From Bacillota bacterium (GTDB lineage Bacteria > Bacillota > Clostridia > Christensenellales > Aristaeellaceae): a stretch of 23,260 bases of DNA. This document shows positions 7,213 to 15,322 of this stretch, piece by piece. The notes below the pieces were generated by a model that saw only the letters and a list, made by a program, of their open reading frames with translations, was not told the DNA's origin and did not search any database. The translations under genes and the position numbers were made by a program. The stretch is taken from NCBI GenBank assembly GCA_023404345.1, contig JAEYCB010000019.1, forward strand, positions 1 to 23,260, given 5' to 3'. How positions within the stretch are numbered: the stretch's first letter is position 1; the number at the start of each line of letters is the position of its first letter.

Positions 7213-8118
7213 ATGACCTGGCAGGAAACCATCAGTTTTTTAAACGGCTGCATGCCAAGGCCCGTGGCGCGGGCGCTGATGCAGCAGCAGGAGGGCAGCG
7301 TGCGGGAAATCCGCGTGCGCGCAGGCGGAAAGGTGCGCATCCTCACTGCGGACGGGGAGATCGCCTGCGCCTGCACGCCCACCCAGCCGCAGGTGGAGCA
7401 GATGGCCGAGGCGCTGTGCGAACACGCCCTCTATGCGCGCGCCGAGGAGCAGCGCCAGGGATTTGTCACCTTGCGCGGCGGGCACCGCATGGGCCTGTGC
7501 GGCCGGGTTGTGGCTCAGGGGCAGAGCGTGCGCGCCCTGCGCGATATCAGTTCCCTGTGCCTTCGCGTGGCAGGCCAATGGCGCGGCGCGGCGGATGCGC
7601 TCATGCCCCATCTGTGGGACGAGCAGGGCCGTGTGCGCAGCCTGCTGATCGTGGGCCTTCCCGGCATGGGCAAGACCACCATGCTGCGGGATGCCTGCCG
7701 CCGTCTGTCCGAGCGGGGCGCGCGTATGTGCGTGGTGGACGAGCGCAGTGAAATCGCCGCCATGAGCGGCGGTGTGGCGCAGCTGGACGTGGGCCCCAAT
7801 ACCGACGTGCTGGACGGGTGCGCCAAAGAGGCGGGCCTTCGGTGGATGCTGCGCGCCATGTCGCCTCAGGCGCTCGTCACGGACGAGCTGGGCGGCGCGA
7901 TGGACGCGCAGGCCGTGCTGGACGCGGCGCGCAGCGGCGTGAGCGTGCTGGCCACGCTGCACGGGCGCGACCTGCAGGCGGCCCTGTCGCGGGGAATCCT
8001 CTATCATCTGGCGCAAAACCGCGTCTTTGACCGCTATGCGCTGCTGGATGAAAACGAGGTGGGCTGTGTGCGCACCGTGTGCGACGAGCAGCTTCGTCCG
8101 CTGGAGGCGGCCCCGTGA
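7213..8118 (+). CDS. spoIIIAA: Stage III sporulation protein AA (ATPase)
   Basis: The 301-residue cytoplasmic AAA/secretion-type ATPase is thought to power the SpoIIIA-SpoIIQ channel in the mother cell. The Walker A motif is GLPGMGKTT (148-156). MCVVDERSE (172-180) and LVTDELG are Walker B-like, and the conserved ..LRDISSLCLRVAG.. segment precedes Walker A. The start is the ATG at 7213, with GGGAGGA 8 nt upstream. It is the first of eight genes in the usual order. The stop overlaps the start of spoIIIAB by 1 base (TGATG). Confidence 0.96.
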   Translation: MTWQETISFLNGCMPRPVARALMQQQEGSVREIRVRAGGKVRILTADGEIACACTPTQPQVEQMAEALCEHALYARAEEQRQGFVTLRGGHRMGLCGRVVAQGQSVRALRDISSLCLRVAGQWRGAADALMPHLWDEQGRVRSLLIVGLPGMGKTTMLRDACRRLSERGARMCVVDERSEIAAMSGGVAQLDVGPNTDVLDGCAKEAGLRWMLRAMSPQALVTDELGGAMDAQAVLDAARSGVSVLATLHGRDLQAALSRGILYHLAQNRVFDRYALLDENEVGCVRTVCDEQLRPLEAAP

Positions 8119-8645
8119 TGGGCGCGGCAGGCGCACTGTGCTGCCTGCTGGCGGGCACGGCGGCGGGCAGCTGGCTTCGGGACCGCCGGCTCAGGCGCCT
8201 GCGCACGCTGCGCGCACGGCTGGACGTGGTGGCCAGCCTGCGGCTGATGCTGGAACAGGAACGCATGGGCCTGACGGAGCTTTTGTGCCAGTGCGCGCAC
8301 TACGCACCCACCGGTCCGGGGGGCGAGCAGGTGTCGCGCAGGCTGCTCTGGGTGGCGCACGCGCTGGCGCAGGAGCCGCTGCTGAGTTTGGGCGACGCCT
8401 ATGCGCAGGCGTGCGCGCAGATCCCCATCCCCTGGGAAAAGGCCGAGGAGCGCGAGGCCATGCGCACCCTGTTTTTGCAGCTGGGCAGCGGCACAGCCGC
8501 CATGCGCGCGCAGGCCGCCGCCGCGTGCCTGAGACGGCTGCGTCCTCTGGAAGAGGACGCGCGGCGCGAGGCGGAAACGGGCGGCGGGCTGGTGATGCGC
8601 CTGGGGCTGCTGCTGGGGCTGATGGCAGGCATCGCGCTGTGGTAG
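8118..8645 (+). CDS. spoIIIAB: Stage III sporulation protein AB
   Basis: The 175-residue protein is of normal family length. A hydrophobic N-terminus (about 1-20) is followed by a helical, Arg/Glu-rich region resembling the type II secretion GspF fold, and it ends in a hydrophobic segment (GLVMRLGLLLGLMAGIALW). This is the SpoIIIAB pattern. The ATG at 8118 overlaps the preceding TGA by 1 base, with GGAGG about 10 nt upstream; a GTG at 8115 is an alternative. It is proposed to be a membrane scaffold for the ATPase SpoIIIAA. Confidence 0.92.
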   Translation: MGAAGALCCLLAGTAAGSWLRDRRLRRLRTLRARLDVVASLRLMLEQERMGLTELLCQCAHYAPTGPGGEQVSRRLLWVAHALAQEPLLSLGDAYAQACAQIPIPWEKAEEREAMRTLFLQLGSGTAAMRAQAAAACLRRLRPLEEDARREAETGGGLVMRLGLLLGLMAGIALW

Positions 8646-8666
8646 CGCAAAGAGGGAGGCGAAACG

Positions 8667-8867
8667 ATGGTCCAGATTGATCTGCTCTTTAAGCTGGCGG
8701 GGCTGGGAGTGGTGGTGGCCGTTCTGTGTCAGGTTCTCACGCGCGCGGGGCGCGAGGAGCTGAGCACGCTGGTTACGGTGGTGGGACTGGTGATCGCGCT
8801 GTTTCTGGTGGTGGATCTGGTGGCCGATCTCTTTTCCAGCCTGCAAAGCATCTTTGCGCTGTACTAG
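8667..8867 (+). CDS. spoIIIAC: Stage III sporulation protein AC
   Basis: This 66-residue protein has two membrane segments (about 8-25 and 35-55) joined by a short polar loop with GREELS, which is characteristic of SpoIIIAC. AGGGAGG precedes the ATG. The family is compared with small ring-forming export components. The gene lies 21 bp after spoIIIAB and 3 bp before spoIIIAD. Confidence 0.93.
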   Translation: MVQIDLLFKLAGLGVVVAVLCQVLTRAGREELSTLVTVVGLVIALFLVVDLVADLFSSLQSIFALY

Positions 8868-8870
8868 GCC

Positions 8871-9257
8871 ATGGCGTTCTGGCAATGGATGGGCCTTGCG
8901 GTGACGGCGGCGGTATTGTGCCTTCTGGTGCGCCAGCAGCAGCCCCAGCTGGGCGGGCTGTGCGCGGTGGCGGCGGGGGTCATGCTGCTGCTGGCCGCGC
9001 TGGAGCAGCTTGCGGACGTGCGGGAGGTTTTTGCGCGCCTTACAGCTATGGCGGGCCTTGAGGAAGGGTATTTGAACACGCTGGTCAAGGTTCTGGGGGT
9101 CAGCTATGTAGCCGAGCTGGCCGCACAGACCTGTCAGGACCTGGGCGAGGGCGGCCTGGCACTCAAAGTGGGGCTGGTAGGCAAGCTGTGCGTGTTTACC
9201 CTTACGGCGCCCATGCTGCTCAGCCTTTTGGAAATGATTTTGGAGCTGACGCCATGA
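8871..9257 (+). CDS. spoIIIAD: Stage III sporulation protein AD
   Basis: The 128-residue membrane protein has normal SpoIIIAD length. Hydrophobic segments lie near 8-22, 30-45 and 105-125. Between them is the conserved region with YLNTLVKVLGVSYVAELAAQ and CQDLGEGGLALKVGLVGK. The start has no clear SD and lies 3 bp after the spoIIIAC stop, so translation is probably coupled. Its stop overlaps the next ATG (ATGA). Confidence 0.94.
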   Translation: MAFWQWMGLAVTAAVLCLLVRQQQPQLGGLCAVAAGVMLLLAALEQLADVREVFARLTAMAGLEEGYLNTLVKVLGVSYVAELAAQTCQDLGEGGLALKVGLVGKLCVFTLTAPMLLSLLEMILELTP

Positions 9258-10396
9258 GAGGAAAGAACGCGCTGCTGGCGGCTGTGCTGGCAGCCCTGCT
9301 GCTGCCCGCCCCCGCGCTGGCCCAGACGGTGAGCGAGGGCCTCATCGAGGTGGTGGGCACGCTGGACCTGGATGCCCTGGCCGCCGCGGCGGAGGATGTG
9401 CCCTGGCTGGAGGGCGGCGTGGAGCAGGTCATCACCCGGCTTGCCAGCGGGCAGGCAGCGCTCACCGCGGACGAGGTGCTGCGCTGGCTGATGGACGAGG
9501 CCGCGGGCGTGCTGCGCCGGAGCGTGTGGCGCATCACGCGCCTGCTGGTCCCGGCACTGCTGGTGGCGGCGGCGGAGCTGATCGCCGCGCCGGGCAAGGC
9601 CGCGGGCAAAGCCGCGCGCTACGCGGGACTGGTCATGACCATGGCGTTTCTCGTCGTGGACCTGCGCGAGCATGTGGCTCTGGCGGAGGAGAGCGTGGGC
9701 CGCATGTCGGAGATGATGCAGGCCATCTTCCCGCTGATGGTCACGCTGCTGGCGGCGGTGGGCGGCACGGCCAGTTCGGCTTTTTATCAGCCGGCGGTGA
9801 TGGCCGCGGCAGGTTCCATGACCACGCTGATCAGCCATGTCACATTGCCTTTCGCGGTCAGTGTGGCGGTGCTCACCATGGTGGGGAGCCTGAGCGACGG
9901 GCTTCGCATATCGCGGCTGCGCCGCCTTCTGCGCCAGGTGGCGGAATGGACGCTGGGCTTTGGCTTCACGGTGTTCATCGGGGTGATGACGGTGCAGGGC
10001 GTAAGCGCGGCGGCGGTGGACGGCGTGAGCATCCGCACCGCCAAATACGCCATGGATAACTTTATCCCCATCGTGGGCGGCATGTTTGCCGATACGGTGG
10101 ATACGCTGGTGGGCTGCTCGCTCATCGTGCAGAACGCCGTGGGCGCGCTGGGACTGATCCTGCTGCTGGGCGCGCTGGCCGCGCCACTGCTTCGCACGGT
10201 GGTGACCATGTTTCTCTACCGGGCAGCCTCGGCCTTTTTGCAGCCCATTGGCGACAGCCCGCTCGCGCGTGGGATGGGGGAGTATGCGGAGGTGTTTTCG
10301 CTGCTGTTCATCATCCAGCTCAGCGTGGGGGCGATGTTCCTTTTGCTGGTGGCACAGCTGCTTACCGTGGCCAATCTGACCGTGATGTTGAGGTGA
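9254..10396 (+). CDS. spoIIIAE: Stage III sporulation protein AE
   Basis: The 380-residue polytopic membrane protein is the largest membrane component of the mother-cell channel. A cleavable signal peptide (about 1-23, ending ALAQ) is followed by a soluble region and then about seven hydrophobic segments from residue 90 onward. The conserved GLVMTMAFLVVDL and SAFYQPAVMAAAGSM regions are visible. The ATG at 9254 overlaps the spoIIIAD stop by 4 bases. The match is to the family as a whole, and nothing appears missing. Confidence 0.94.
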   Translation: MRGKNALLAAVLAALLLPAPALAQTVSEGLIEVVGTLDLDALAAAAEDVPWLEGGVEQVITRLASGQAALTADEVLRWLMDEAAGVLRRSVWRITRLLVPALLVAAAELIAAPGKAAGKAARYAGLVMTMAFLVVDLREHVALAEESVGRMSEMMQAIFPLMVTLLAAVGGTASSAFYQPAVMAAAGSMTTLISHVTLPFAVSVAVLTMVGSLSDGLRISRLRRLLRQVAEWTLGFGFTVFIGVMTVQGVSAAAVDGVSIRTAKYAMDNFIPIVGGMFADTVDTLVGCSLIVQNAVGALGLILLLGALAAPLLRTVVTMFLYRAASAFLQPIGDSPLARGMGEYAEVFSLLFIIQLSVGAMFLLLVAQLLTVANLTVMLR

Positions 10397-10401
10397 GGTG
10401 G

Positions 10402-10875
10402 ATGGATGCGTTTGTCAGGCAGCTGGCGGTATTGTCGGTGCTGTGGTCGCTTTCGGAGCTGCTGCTCCCGGAGGGGCGGCTGCAGAAGATGGCGCGCATG
10501 ACGGTGAGCGTGCTGGTAATGGCCGCGCTGGTGTCGGGCCTGGGTAGCCTGATGGACATTCAGGTGGAAAGCGCGCTGCCCGCCGCCGCAGATGCGGCTG
10601 CCGCAGGAGGAGAGAGCTACGCGCGCGCGGCGCTCAGCGCGGCGGCCAACCAGGCGGAGGTATACTGTGTGCGCATCGCACGCAGGGCGGGATATGAGGT
10701 GCGGGCCGCTGTGTACCTGACGATGGAGGGCGCGGTGGATCACATCGACCTGTGGCTTACGCGCGGGGAAGCGCCTCTTTTGGACGCGGAGGCGGTGGCC
10801 CGAACCATCGCGGAAGGGCTGGCCGTGCCGCGGGAGCGGGTACGTCTGGAAGGAAACGAGGGGAGCGGCCCATGA
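10402..10875 (+). CDS. spoIIIAF: Stage III sporulation protein AF
   Basis: The 157-residue protein has two N-terminal membrane segments (about 5-25 and 33-52) with the family's LLLPEGRLQKMARM between them. A soluble C-terminal domain follows, probably on the intermembrane side. The ATG at 10402 is preferred because GAGGTG lies 6 nt upstream and it aligns with the usual family start. A GTG at 10393, overlapping the spoIIIAE stop, is the alternative and adds three residues. The stop overlaps the spoIIIAG ATG. Confidence 0.9.
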   Translation: MDAFVRQLAVLSVLWSLSELLLPEGRLQKMARMTVSVLVMAALVSGLGSLMDIQVESALPAAADAAAAGGESYARAALSAAANQAEVYCVRIARRAGYEVRAAVYLTMEGAVDHIDLWLTRGEAPLLDAEAVARTIAEGLAVPRERVRLEGNEGSGP

Positions 10876-11234
10876 ACCTCAAGCGCTTGATGGAGCTCAA
10901 AATGCTTCCCTGGCTGGCGGCGGCGCTGTTGGTGGCTGTGCTGCTGCTTATGGGCGGCGGCGGGGACAAGGGCATGGCCAGCCAGGAGGAACAGCGGATC
11001 GCGGAGGTGCTGGGCGCAATGGCGGGCGCGGGCAAGGTAGAGGTGGCGCTGTTTTACGGCGGGCAGACGGATACCCTCGGCGCGCGCACGGCAGGCCCCA
11101 CGGGCGCGGTGGTGGTGGCCGAGGGAGCGGATGACCTGTCGGTTCGGCTGTCGCTGATCCGCGCGGTGCGCACGCTCCTGGGCCTGCCCGAAAACGCCGT
11201 GGATGTGTTTGTGATGGAGGAGGAACGCCGATGA
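10872..11234 (+). CDS. spoIIIAG: Stage III sporulation protein AG, short form
   Basis: SpoIIIAG forms the large ring of the channel between the two membranes. This copy has 120 residues, against about 200 or more in Bacillus. One membrane segment (about 14-32) is followed almost at once by a ring-building motif domain: VEVALFYGG, then GAVVVAEGADDLSVRLSL, then LLGLPENAVDVFVME. The usual insertion between the two beta elements, which forms a beta-barrel in Bacillus, seems to be missing. The ATG overlaps the previous stop (ATGA). There is no sign of a frameshift, so it is a compact but intact version. Confidence 0.88.
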   Translation: MNLKRLMELKMLPWLAAALLVAVLLLMGGGGDKGMASQEEQRIAEVLGAMAGAGKVEVALFYGGQTDTLGARTAGPTGAVVVAEGADDLSVRLSLIRAVRTLLGLPENAVDVFVMEEERR

Positions 11235-11767
11235 ACGCAAAAAAAGCGCCCCCGGAGGGACGCGCAAAAAAACGGACGTTTACATGGCTGCGCCGGGGCC
11301 TGCTGGCCGCATTGATCGCGGCGGCGGCCGTGCTGGCATGGCTGCGCCTGCCTGCGCCTGCGCCATCGGACGCGCCGGAGCCAGGCGCCAGCCTGTCTGC
11401 CGGGCAGACGCCCGCGCCTGCCGCCACGCAGGAACGCACCGCGCGGGAGGCCGCTTACGACAAGGATGTGGCCGCCCTCACCGCGCTTTTGGACAGCGGT
11501 GCGGCGGATGAGGAGACCCGTGCCCAGGCCGCCGCGCGGCTGGACCGGCTGGTGGCGGATCATCAGAGCGAGCTGGGGCTGGAGGAGACGCTCAATCAGG
11601 CGGGGTTTTCGCCCTGTGTGGTGCTCCTGCAAAACGGCGCGCTTACGGTGATCGTTGCTTCTTCCGACATGACCGCCGAAACCAGCGCCGCCATCCTTTC
11701 GCTCTGCGCCGCCCATACCGATATCGGGGTGGAGAACATCCGCATCATGGCGCGGAAGGCGCTTTGA
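11231..11767 (+). CDS. spoIIIAH: Stage III sporulation protein AH
   Basis: The 178-residue single-pass protein binds forespore SpoIIQ across the engulfment gap. It has a basic N-terminus, a membrane segment at about 23-42, a Pro/Ala-rich stalk (43-70), a helical region and a C-terminal ring-building domain (LTVIVASSDMTAETSAAILSL...). GGAGGA precedes the ATG, which overlaps the spoIIIAG stop. It is the last gene of the operon. No plus-strand terminator follows; instead it runs 23 bp into the end of a convergent gene. Confidence 0.9.
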   Translation: MNAKKAPPEGRAKKRTFTWLRRGLLAALIAAAAVLAWLRLPAPAPSDAPEPGASLSAGQTPAPAATQERTAREAAYDKDVAALTALLDSGAADEETRAQAAARLDRLVADHQSELGLEETLNQAGFSPCVVLLQNGALTVIVASSDMTAETSAAILSLCAAHTDIGVENIRIMARKAL

Positions 11768-13313
11768 CGCTTTTGCGGCGCCACGCCAGCCCCCATGCGC
11801 CCAGCGGCGCCATCATGGGCAGGTAGATCATCAGGTACTGGGATTTGGCTTCGAACAGCATGTGATAGAGGAAGCCGCCCAGCACCGCCACCATCAGCGC
11901 AAGCGGGGCGTACAGGCACGGCCATGCCTGCGCTTTGCGCCGGAAAAGCCGCAACGCCAGCAGCGCCGTGCCCGCGGCAAAACCCAGGTACAGCGTCAGC
12001 GTATAGCCCTCCATGTACAGGGATAGTGCGCGAGAGCCGCAGCCCGAAAGCAAGCTGTCCACCAGCGCGGGGAAGGGGCTTTCGCTGGGCATGACGCGGT
12101 TGATCAGCAGCGCCTCAAAGGTGGTTTCCGCCCACTGGGAAACCATCTTCCGGTGGTGGAAGGAAAGCGCGTAGGCGGGGTCGGCGGCAAATTCGGAAAG
12201 CCGCTGCGCGATGTCCTGCCGGTTGAGGGCAAGGGCGGTGTCGGGATTCAGCTCCGCGCGCTCCATCAGCGTCAGGGAATAGCGGTTGTACCAGCCCGGA
12301 GCAAGGGGCCCTTCCTGCATGCCCATGGCCAGCCAGGTGGTCTGCGGCGCGCCCTCGCCAAGGGGAAAGCCCGTGCGCTTTTCCAGCGCGAGGCGAGCCA
12401 GCCGGTCCGCCGCCATGGGCGCAGCCAGTAGCCCGGCGCACACCACCAGCGCGCCCAGCCGGCGAGTTCCCAGTGCATACAGCGCCGTCACCAGCGCCGC
12501 GGCCAGGGCAAAGATCAGGTAATTAGGCTTGAGCACCACGGCCAGCACCATTAGCATGAGCGCCGGGACAATCCACCGCCTGCGCCCGCCCGAAACCCAG
12601 CGCAACAGGCAGTCCAGCGCCCACAGCGAAAGGCACAGCCCCGGCAGGTTACCGTAGAGAAAGGTGGTATAGCACACCGGCTGCACACATAGCACCAGCA
12701 TAAGCGTGGCGGCCACCTGTACCCGGCGGTCACGCAGACTGCGCCAAGTCAGGTCCATCAGTGCGCCGTAGGCGGCGGTAAGAAATGCTGCGTTGAGCAG
12801 GCCCTGCGGCACATAGCTGTGGCGGCCAAAGACGCGCTGAAGCAGCTCGGAATATTGCAGGTATCCGGCCTGAAAGGGATTGGTGCGCAGGTACACCTCA
12901 TGCCGCCACAGCTCCGACGGGTCGCCTCGCGTGAGCTCCGCGGCGGTGTAGTACAGGATGCCGGGGTCATTGATGGGCACGGCGCGCAGCACCAGCACCC
13001 ATGCTACGCCCAGCGCAAACGTCACGCCCAGCGCTATGCCCGTAAGCCATTCCAGGCGGATGCGTCCCTCAAAGCGCAGCGCGAGCCGCATAAGCACCAG
13101 CCAGCCCAGCAGCATCGCCAGGTTGACGGCGACGTTGTCCCATACATAGAGCACATGCTCGCTTGTCGGGGCGACGGGATCGAACACGCTGGTGCGCAGT
13201 ATACCGTATGCGAGCAGGTAGGCGAACACGATGCCCAGCAGTCCCGCCACTATGCCAAAAGCCGCCCGGTCAAAGCGGGTCAGGCAAGGGGAGGTTAGCT
13301 CTCGCTGTTCCAT
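11745..13313 (-). CDS. Polytopic membrane protein, GT39-like glycosyltransferase candidate
   Basis: The 522-residue protein has about 11 hydrophobic segments. After the third lies VPINDPGILYYTAAELTRG, resembling the acidic first periplasmic loop of GT-C enzymes of the PMT/ArnT type, which transfer sugars from polyprenyl phosphate outside the membrane. Near the C-terminus EAKSQYLMIYLPMMAPLGAWG matches the re-entrant (A/E)RYLxxxxP pattern seen in such proteins. The ATG at 13313 is used, with GGGAGG about 10 nt upstream; an ATG at 13331 contains that SD and is less likely. The start overlaps the previous gene by 19 bp. Substrate and enzyme activity are inferred only. Confidence 0.65.
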   Translation of the reverse strand: MEQRELTSPCLTRFDRAAFGIVAGLLGIVFAYLLAYGILRTSVFDPVAPTSEHVLYVWDNVAVNLAMLLGWLVLMRLALRFEGRIRLEWLTGIALGVTFALGVAWVLVLRAVPINDPGILYYTAAELTRGDPSELWRHEVYLRTNPFQAGYLQYSELLQRVFGRHSYVPQGLLNAAFLTAAYGALMDLTWRSLRDRRVQVAATLMLVLCVQPVCYTTFLYGNLPGLCLSLWALDCLLRWVSGGRRRWIVPALMLMVLAVVLKPNYLIFALAAALVTALYALGTRRLGALVVCAGLLAAPMAADRLARLALEKRTGFPLGEGAPQTTWLAMGMQEGPLAPGWYNRYSLTLMERAELNPDTALALNRQDIAQRLSEFAADPAYALSFHHRKMVSQWAETTFEALLINRVMPSESPFPALVDSLLSGCGSRALSLYMEGYTLTLYLGFAAGTALLALRLFRRKAQAWPCLYAPLALMVAVLGGFLYHMLFEAKSQYLMIYLPMMAPLGAWGLAWRRKSVKAPSAP

Positions 13314-14875
13314 GCGTTCAAGGCCTCCCATTCCTCGGCGGGAATGTGTCCCGCACCGTAGCGGTCCACCAGCTGCTGCATGGCAAAGAAGCGGTGCATG
13401 TCGCCCGGCAGATCTGTATCGCTCTGATAGGGCAGCATATCCAGCGGGAAAATCGCCGGCTGCGCCCTCAGGAAATCTACCGATGCCTGCGCCTCGGACA
13501 GCGATTTGGCGGAGAGCAGCGCTTCCTCGCGCGCGAGAATATCTTCACGGTATTGCGCAGCCTCGCCGGTGAGCAGGCTGTAATACGCGCCCAGCGTGGG
13601 GGTGGCGAGCACCGCCCCGGTGGCGAACAGCCCCCAGGCCAACAGCCCCGCGCACAGGCCCAGCTGCCACACGCGCACGCCCTCCGGCGCAGAATGCGTG
13701 GCGCGGCGCCGGGTCAGCCAGCCCAGCCAGTAGATGAGGTTGAGGAATACCAGCACCGCGTAGAGCATATACAGGCTGCCCAGAATGCGGTCCAGCCGGT
13801 AGCTGTCCACGCCGGTGGCAAAGATGGGCGGCACAAAGCTGGCTGCCAGCACCCCGAAGCTGAGCAGGCTGACCCAGCCCGGATTGCGAAAACGCATGGG
13901 GCTGTTTTTGAGCAGCTGCCACAGCAGCGGTCCCAGCACCAGCGCAAGGCCGATCAGCTGCGGTCCGAACCATTTGCCTGTGCAGCTGAGGCATTCCACC
14001 ACGCTGTGAACAATGGCCGTAAGCGGTGCCATGCTTTCGCCCACACGCTCCTGGCGCACGGCATTGCCGGGCGCGGCCACCACCACAAGCAGCGACAGTG
14101 CCACGCCTGCGAATGCGATGACGGCTGCGATGCGCGCAGGCGAACGACGCCATACGCACCAGGCAGCGATCAGCGCCAGCCCCACCGCGCCGCCCAGCGC
14201 CAGCGGATAGGGAAGGCCGCCCAGCGCCACAGCGCACAGCAACGCCGCTGCCGTGCGCCATACATAGACGGCGGGGCGGGCTGATTCCGTGTGGAGCCGG
14301 ATCATCAGGCCGCACAGCAGCATCACTGCCACCACGCTCAACGCATATTGAATGGCCGACTGCCAGTAAATCAGTTCACGGATACCGGGCACGTATTCAA
14401 GCAGCAGCGTCATCAGCGCGGCATAGAGCACCGTGCATACGCACAGATCCCCCTTGAGCACGCATCTTGTGACCTGCCGCACCAGATACCAGGCCGACAG
14501 CGCGAGCAGCGTCAGCGCGCCAAACGGCGCCAGCCAGAAAAGCCGCATGGAAAACACCATGGGCTGAAACGCGCACACAAACATGGCCACATACGTGCCC
14601 TGCCACGTCTGGTGGTCGTACATGGTCTGGTTCCAGGCCGCTTTTAACGTTTCCCAGAGGCTTCCGGTCATGGCCCAGGCCTCGGCGGCAGGACGGACGC
14701 TGGGAAAGTCATCGTGAGTGGGATAGGCATAAAACGACATGGCAAGAAGCGGCACAAGCATCAGCGCCACCCAAACCAGGCAGAGCACCGTCAGCGCGCG
14801 CCGTGTGGGCCGCGTGCTTAGAAAGGCTGAAAGCCTTTGCCCAAACACGGCGCGGCGGGGGGAAACGGTTGTCAT
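13295..14875 (-). CDS. DUF6056-like polytopic membrane protein
   Basis: The 526-residue protein has about 11 hydrophobic segments and a soluble C-terminal tail (about 430-526). Typical DUF6056-like features are the acidic YPTHDDF motif just after the first membrane segment, then WQGTYVAM, and VVVAAPGNAVRQER in a later loop. Proteins like this accompany surface polysaccharide genes and probably adopt a GT-C fold, but activity is not proven. AGGAGG lies 6 nt before the ATG. It is 26 bp after the DUF1622 gene and overlaps the GT39-like gene, so all three form one operon. Confidence 0.68.
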   Translation of the reverse strand: MTTVSPRRAVFGQRLSAFLSTRPTRRALTVLCLVWVALMLVPLLAMSFYAYPTHDDFPSVRPAAEAWAMTGSLWETLKAAWNQTMYDHQTWQGTYVAMFVCAFQPMVFSMRLFWLAPFGALTLLALSAWYLVRQVTRCVLKGDLCVCTVLYAALMTLLLEYVPGIRELIYWQSAIQYALSVVAVMLLCGLMIRLHTESARPAVYVWRTAAALLCAVALGGLPYPLALGGAVGLALIAAWCVWRRSPARIAAVIAFAGVALSLLVVVAAPGNAVRQERVGESMAPLTAIVHSVVECLSCTGKWFGPQLIGLALVLGPLLWQLLKNSPMRFRNPGWVSLLSFGVLAASFVPPIFATGVDSYRLDRILGSLYMLYAVLVFLNLIYWLGWLTRRRATHSAPEGVRVWQLGLCAGLLAWGLFATGAVLATPTLGAYYSLLTGEAAQYREDILAREEALLSAKSLSEAQASVDFLRAQPAIFPLDMLPYQSDTDLPGDMHRFFAMQQLVDRYGAGHIPAEEWEALNAWNSES

Positions 14876-14901
14876 TAGGAACCTCCTTCTCGGGGGAAAG
14901 A

Positions 14902-15270
14902 TCAGGCTTCCGGCAGCTTTGCACTTCCGGCGGCCTCAGCCTCCCTGCATTCGCGCTGGCGCTTTTCTTCCACGTCGATTTCCCAGTGCAGAAGCAGCGT
15001 CAGAAGGCTGCGCAGCAAAATGACCGCCGCCAGCGTGCCCAGCTCATTCCAGCCGCTGACGATAACGGAGCGCAGCACCTCGCTGCCCACCTTGAATTCC
15101 AGGCCCAGCATGATGCCCTGCGCAAGCTGGATGCGGGTACTGTCGTCCTTCTGAACAAAGCCGATGAATCCCCTGACCATGCTGATGACGATAACGATGA
15201 TGCCGGCAAGTTCGATGAGCAGGATACACAGGCGCACCAGAGTGTCAAAACCGAGTTCGATAGCTTCCAT
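14902..15270 (-). CDS. DUF1622 family membrane protein
   Basis: The 122-residue protein has two or three hydrophobic segments (about 10-35, 50-70, 75-95). It carries the family pattern: an N-terminal helix with ELAGIIVIVISMVRGF, then IQLAQGIMLGLEFKVGSEVLRSV, then LAAVILLRSLLTLLLHWEI. The charged C-terminal tail is cytoplasmic. AAGGAGG lies 8 nt before the ATG. Function is unknown for the family. It heads the minus-strand operon and diverges from hemW, with only 52 bp between the two starts. Confidence 0.85.
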   Translation of the reverse strand: MEAIELGFDTLVRLCILLIELAGIIVIVISMVRGFIGFVQKDDSTRIQLAQGIMLGLEFKVGSEVLRSVIVSGWNELGTLAAVILLRSLLTLLLHWEIDVEEKRQRECREAEAAGSAKLPEA

Positions 15271-15293
15271 TGTGGCAGCCTCCTTTGTGGGTG

Positions 15294-15302
15294 TGGTATA
15301 AT
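15294..15302 (+). promoter_or_regulatory. Extended -10 promoter of hemW
   Basis: TGGTATAAT is an extended -10 (TGnTATAAT) with no good -35. The predicted start (about 15309) leaves only some 14 nt before the TTG start codon. An inverted repeat AATCGCA/TGCGATT (15300-15306, 15317-15323) puts the SD in a loop. Confidence 0.6.
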
Positions 15303-15322
15303 CGCACCGGGAGGGTTGCGAT

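Noticed and set aside
5496..7382. Long minus-strand ORF of 628 codons
   Set aside because: It lies opposite the DUF134-NifX and L,D-transpeptidase genes and across their terminator. It has no SD or family motif; it is an open antisense frame caused by high GC.
7240..8136. Minus-strand ORF of 298 codons over spoIIIAA
   Set aside because: It is antisense to a gene with clear Walker motifs and starts in the next sporulation gene.
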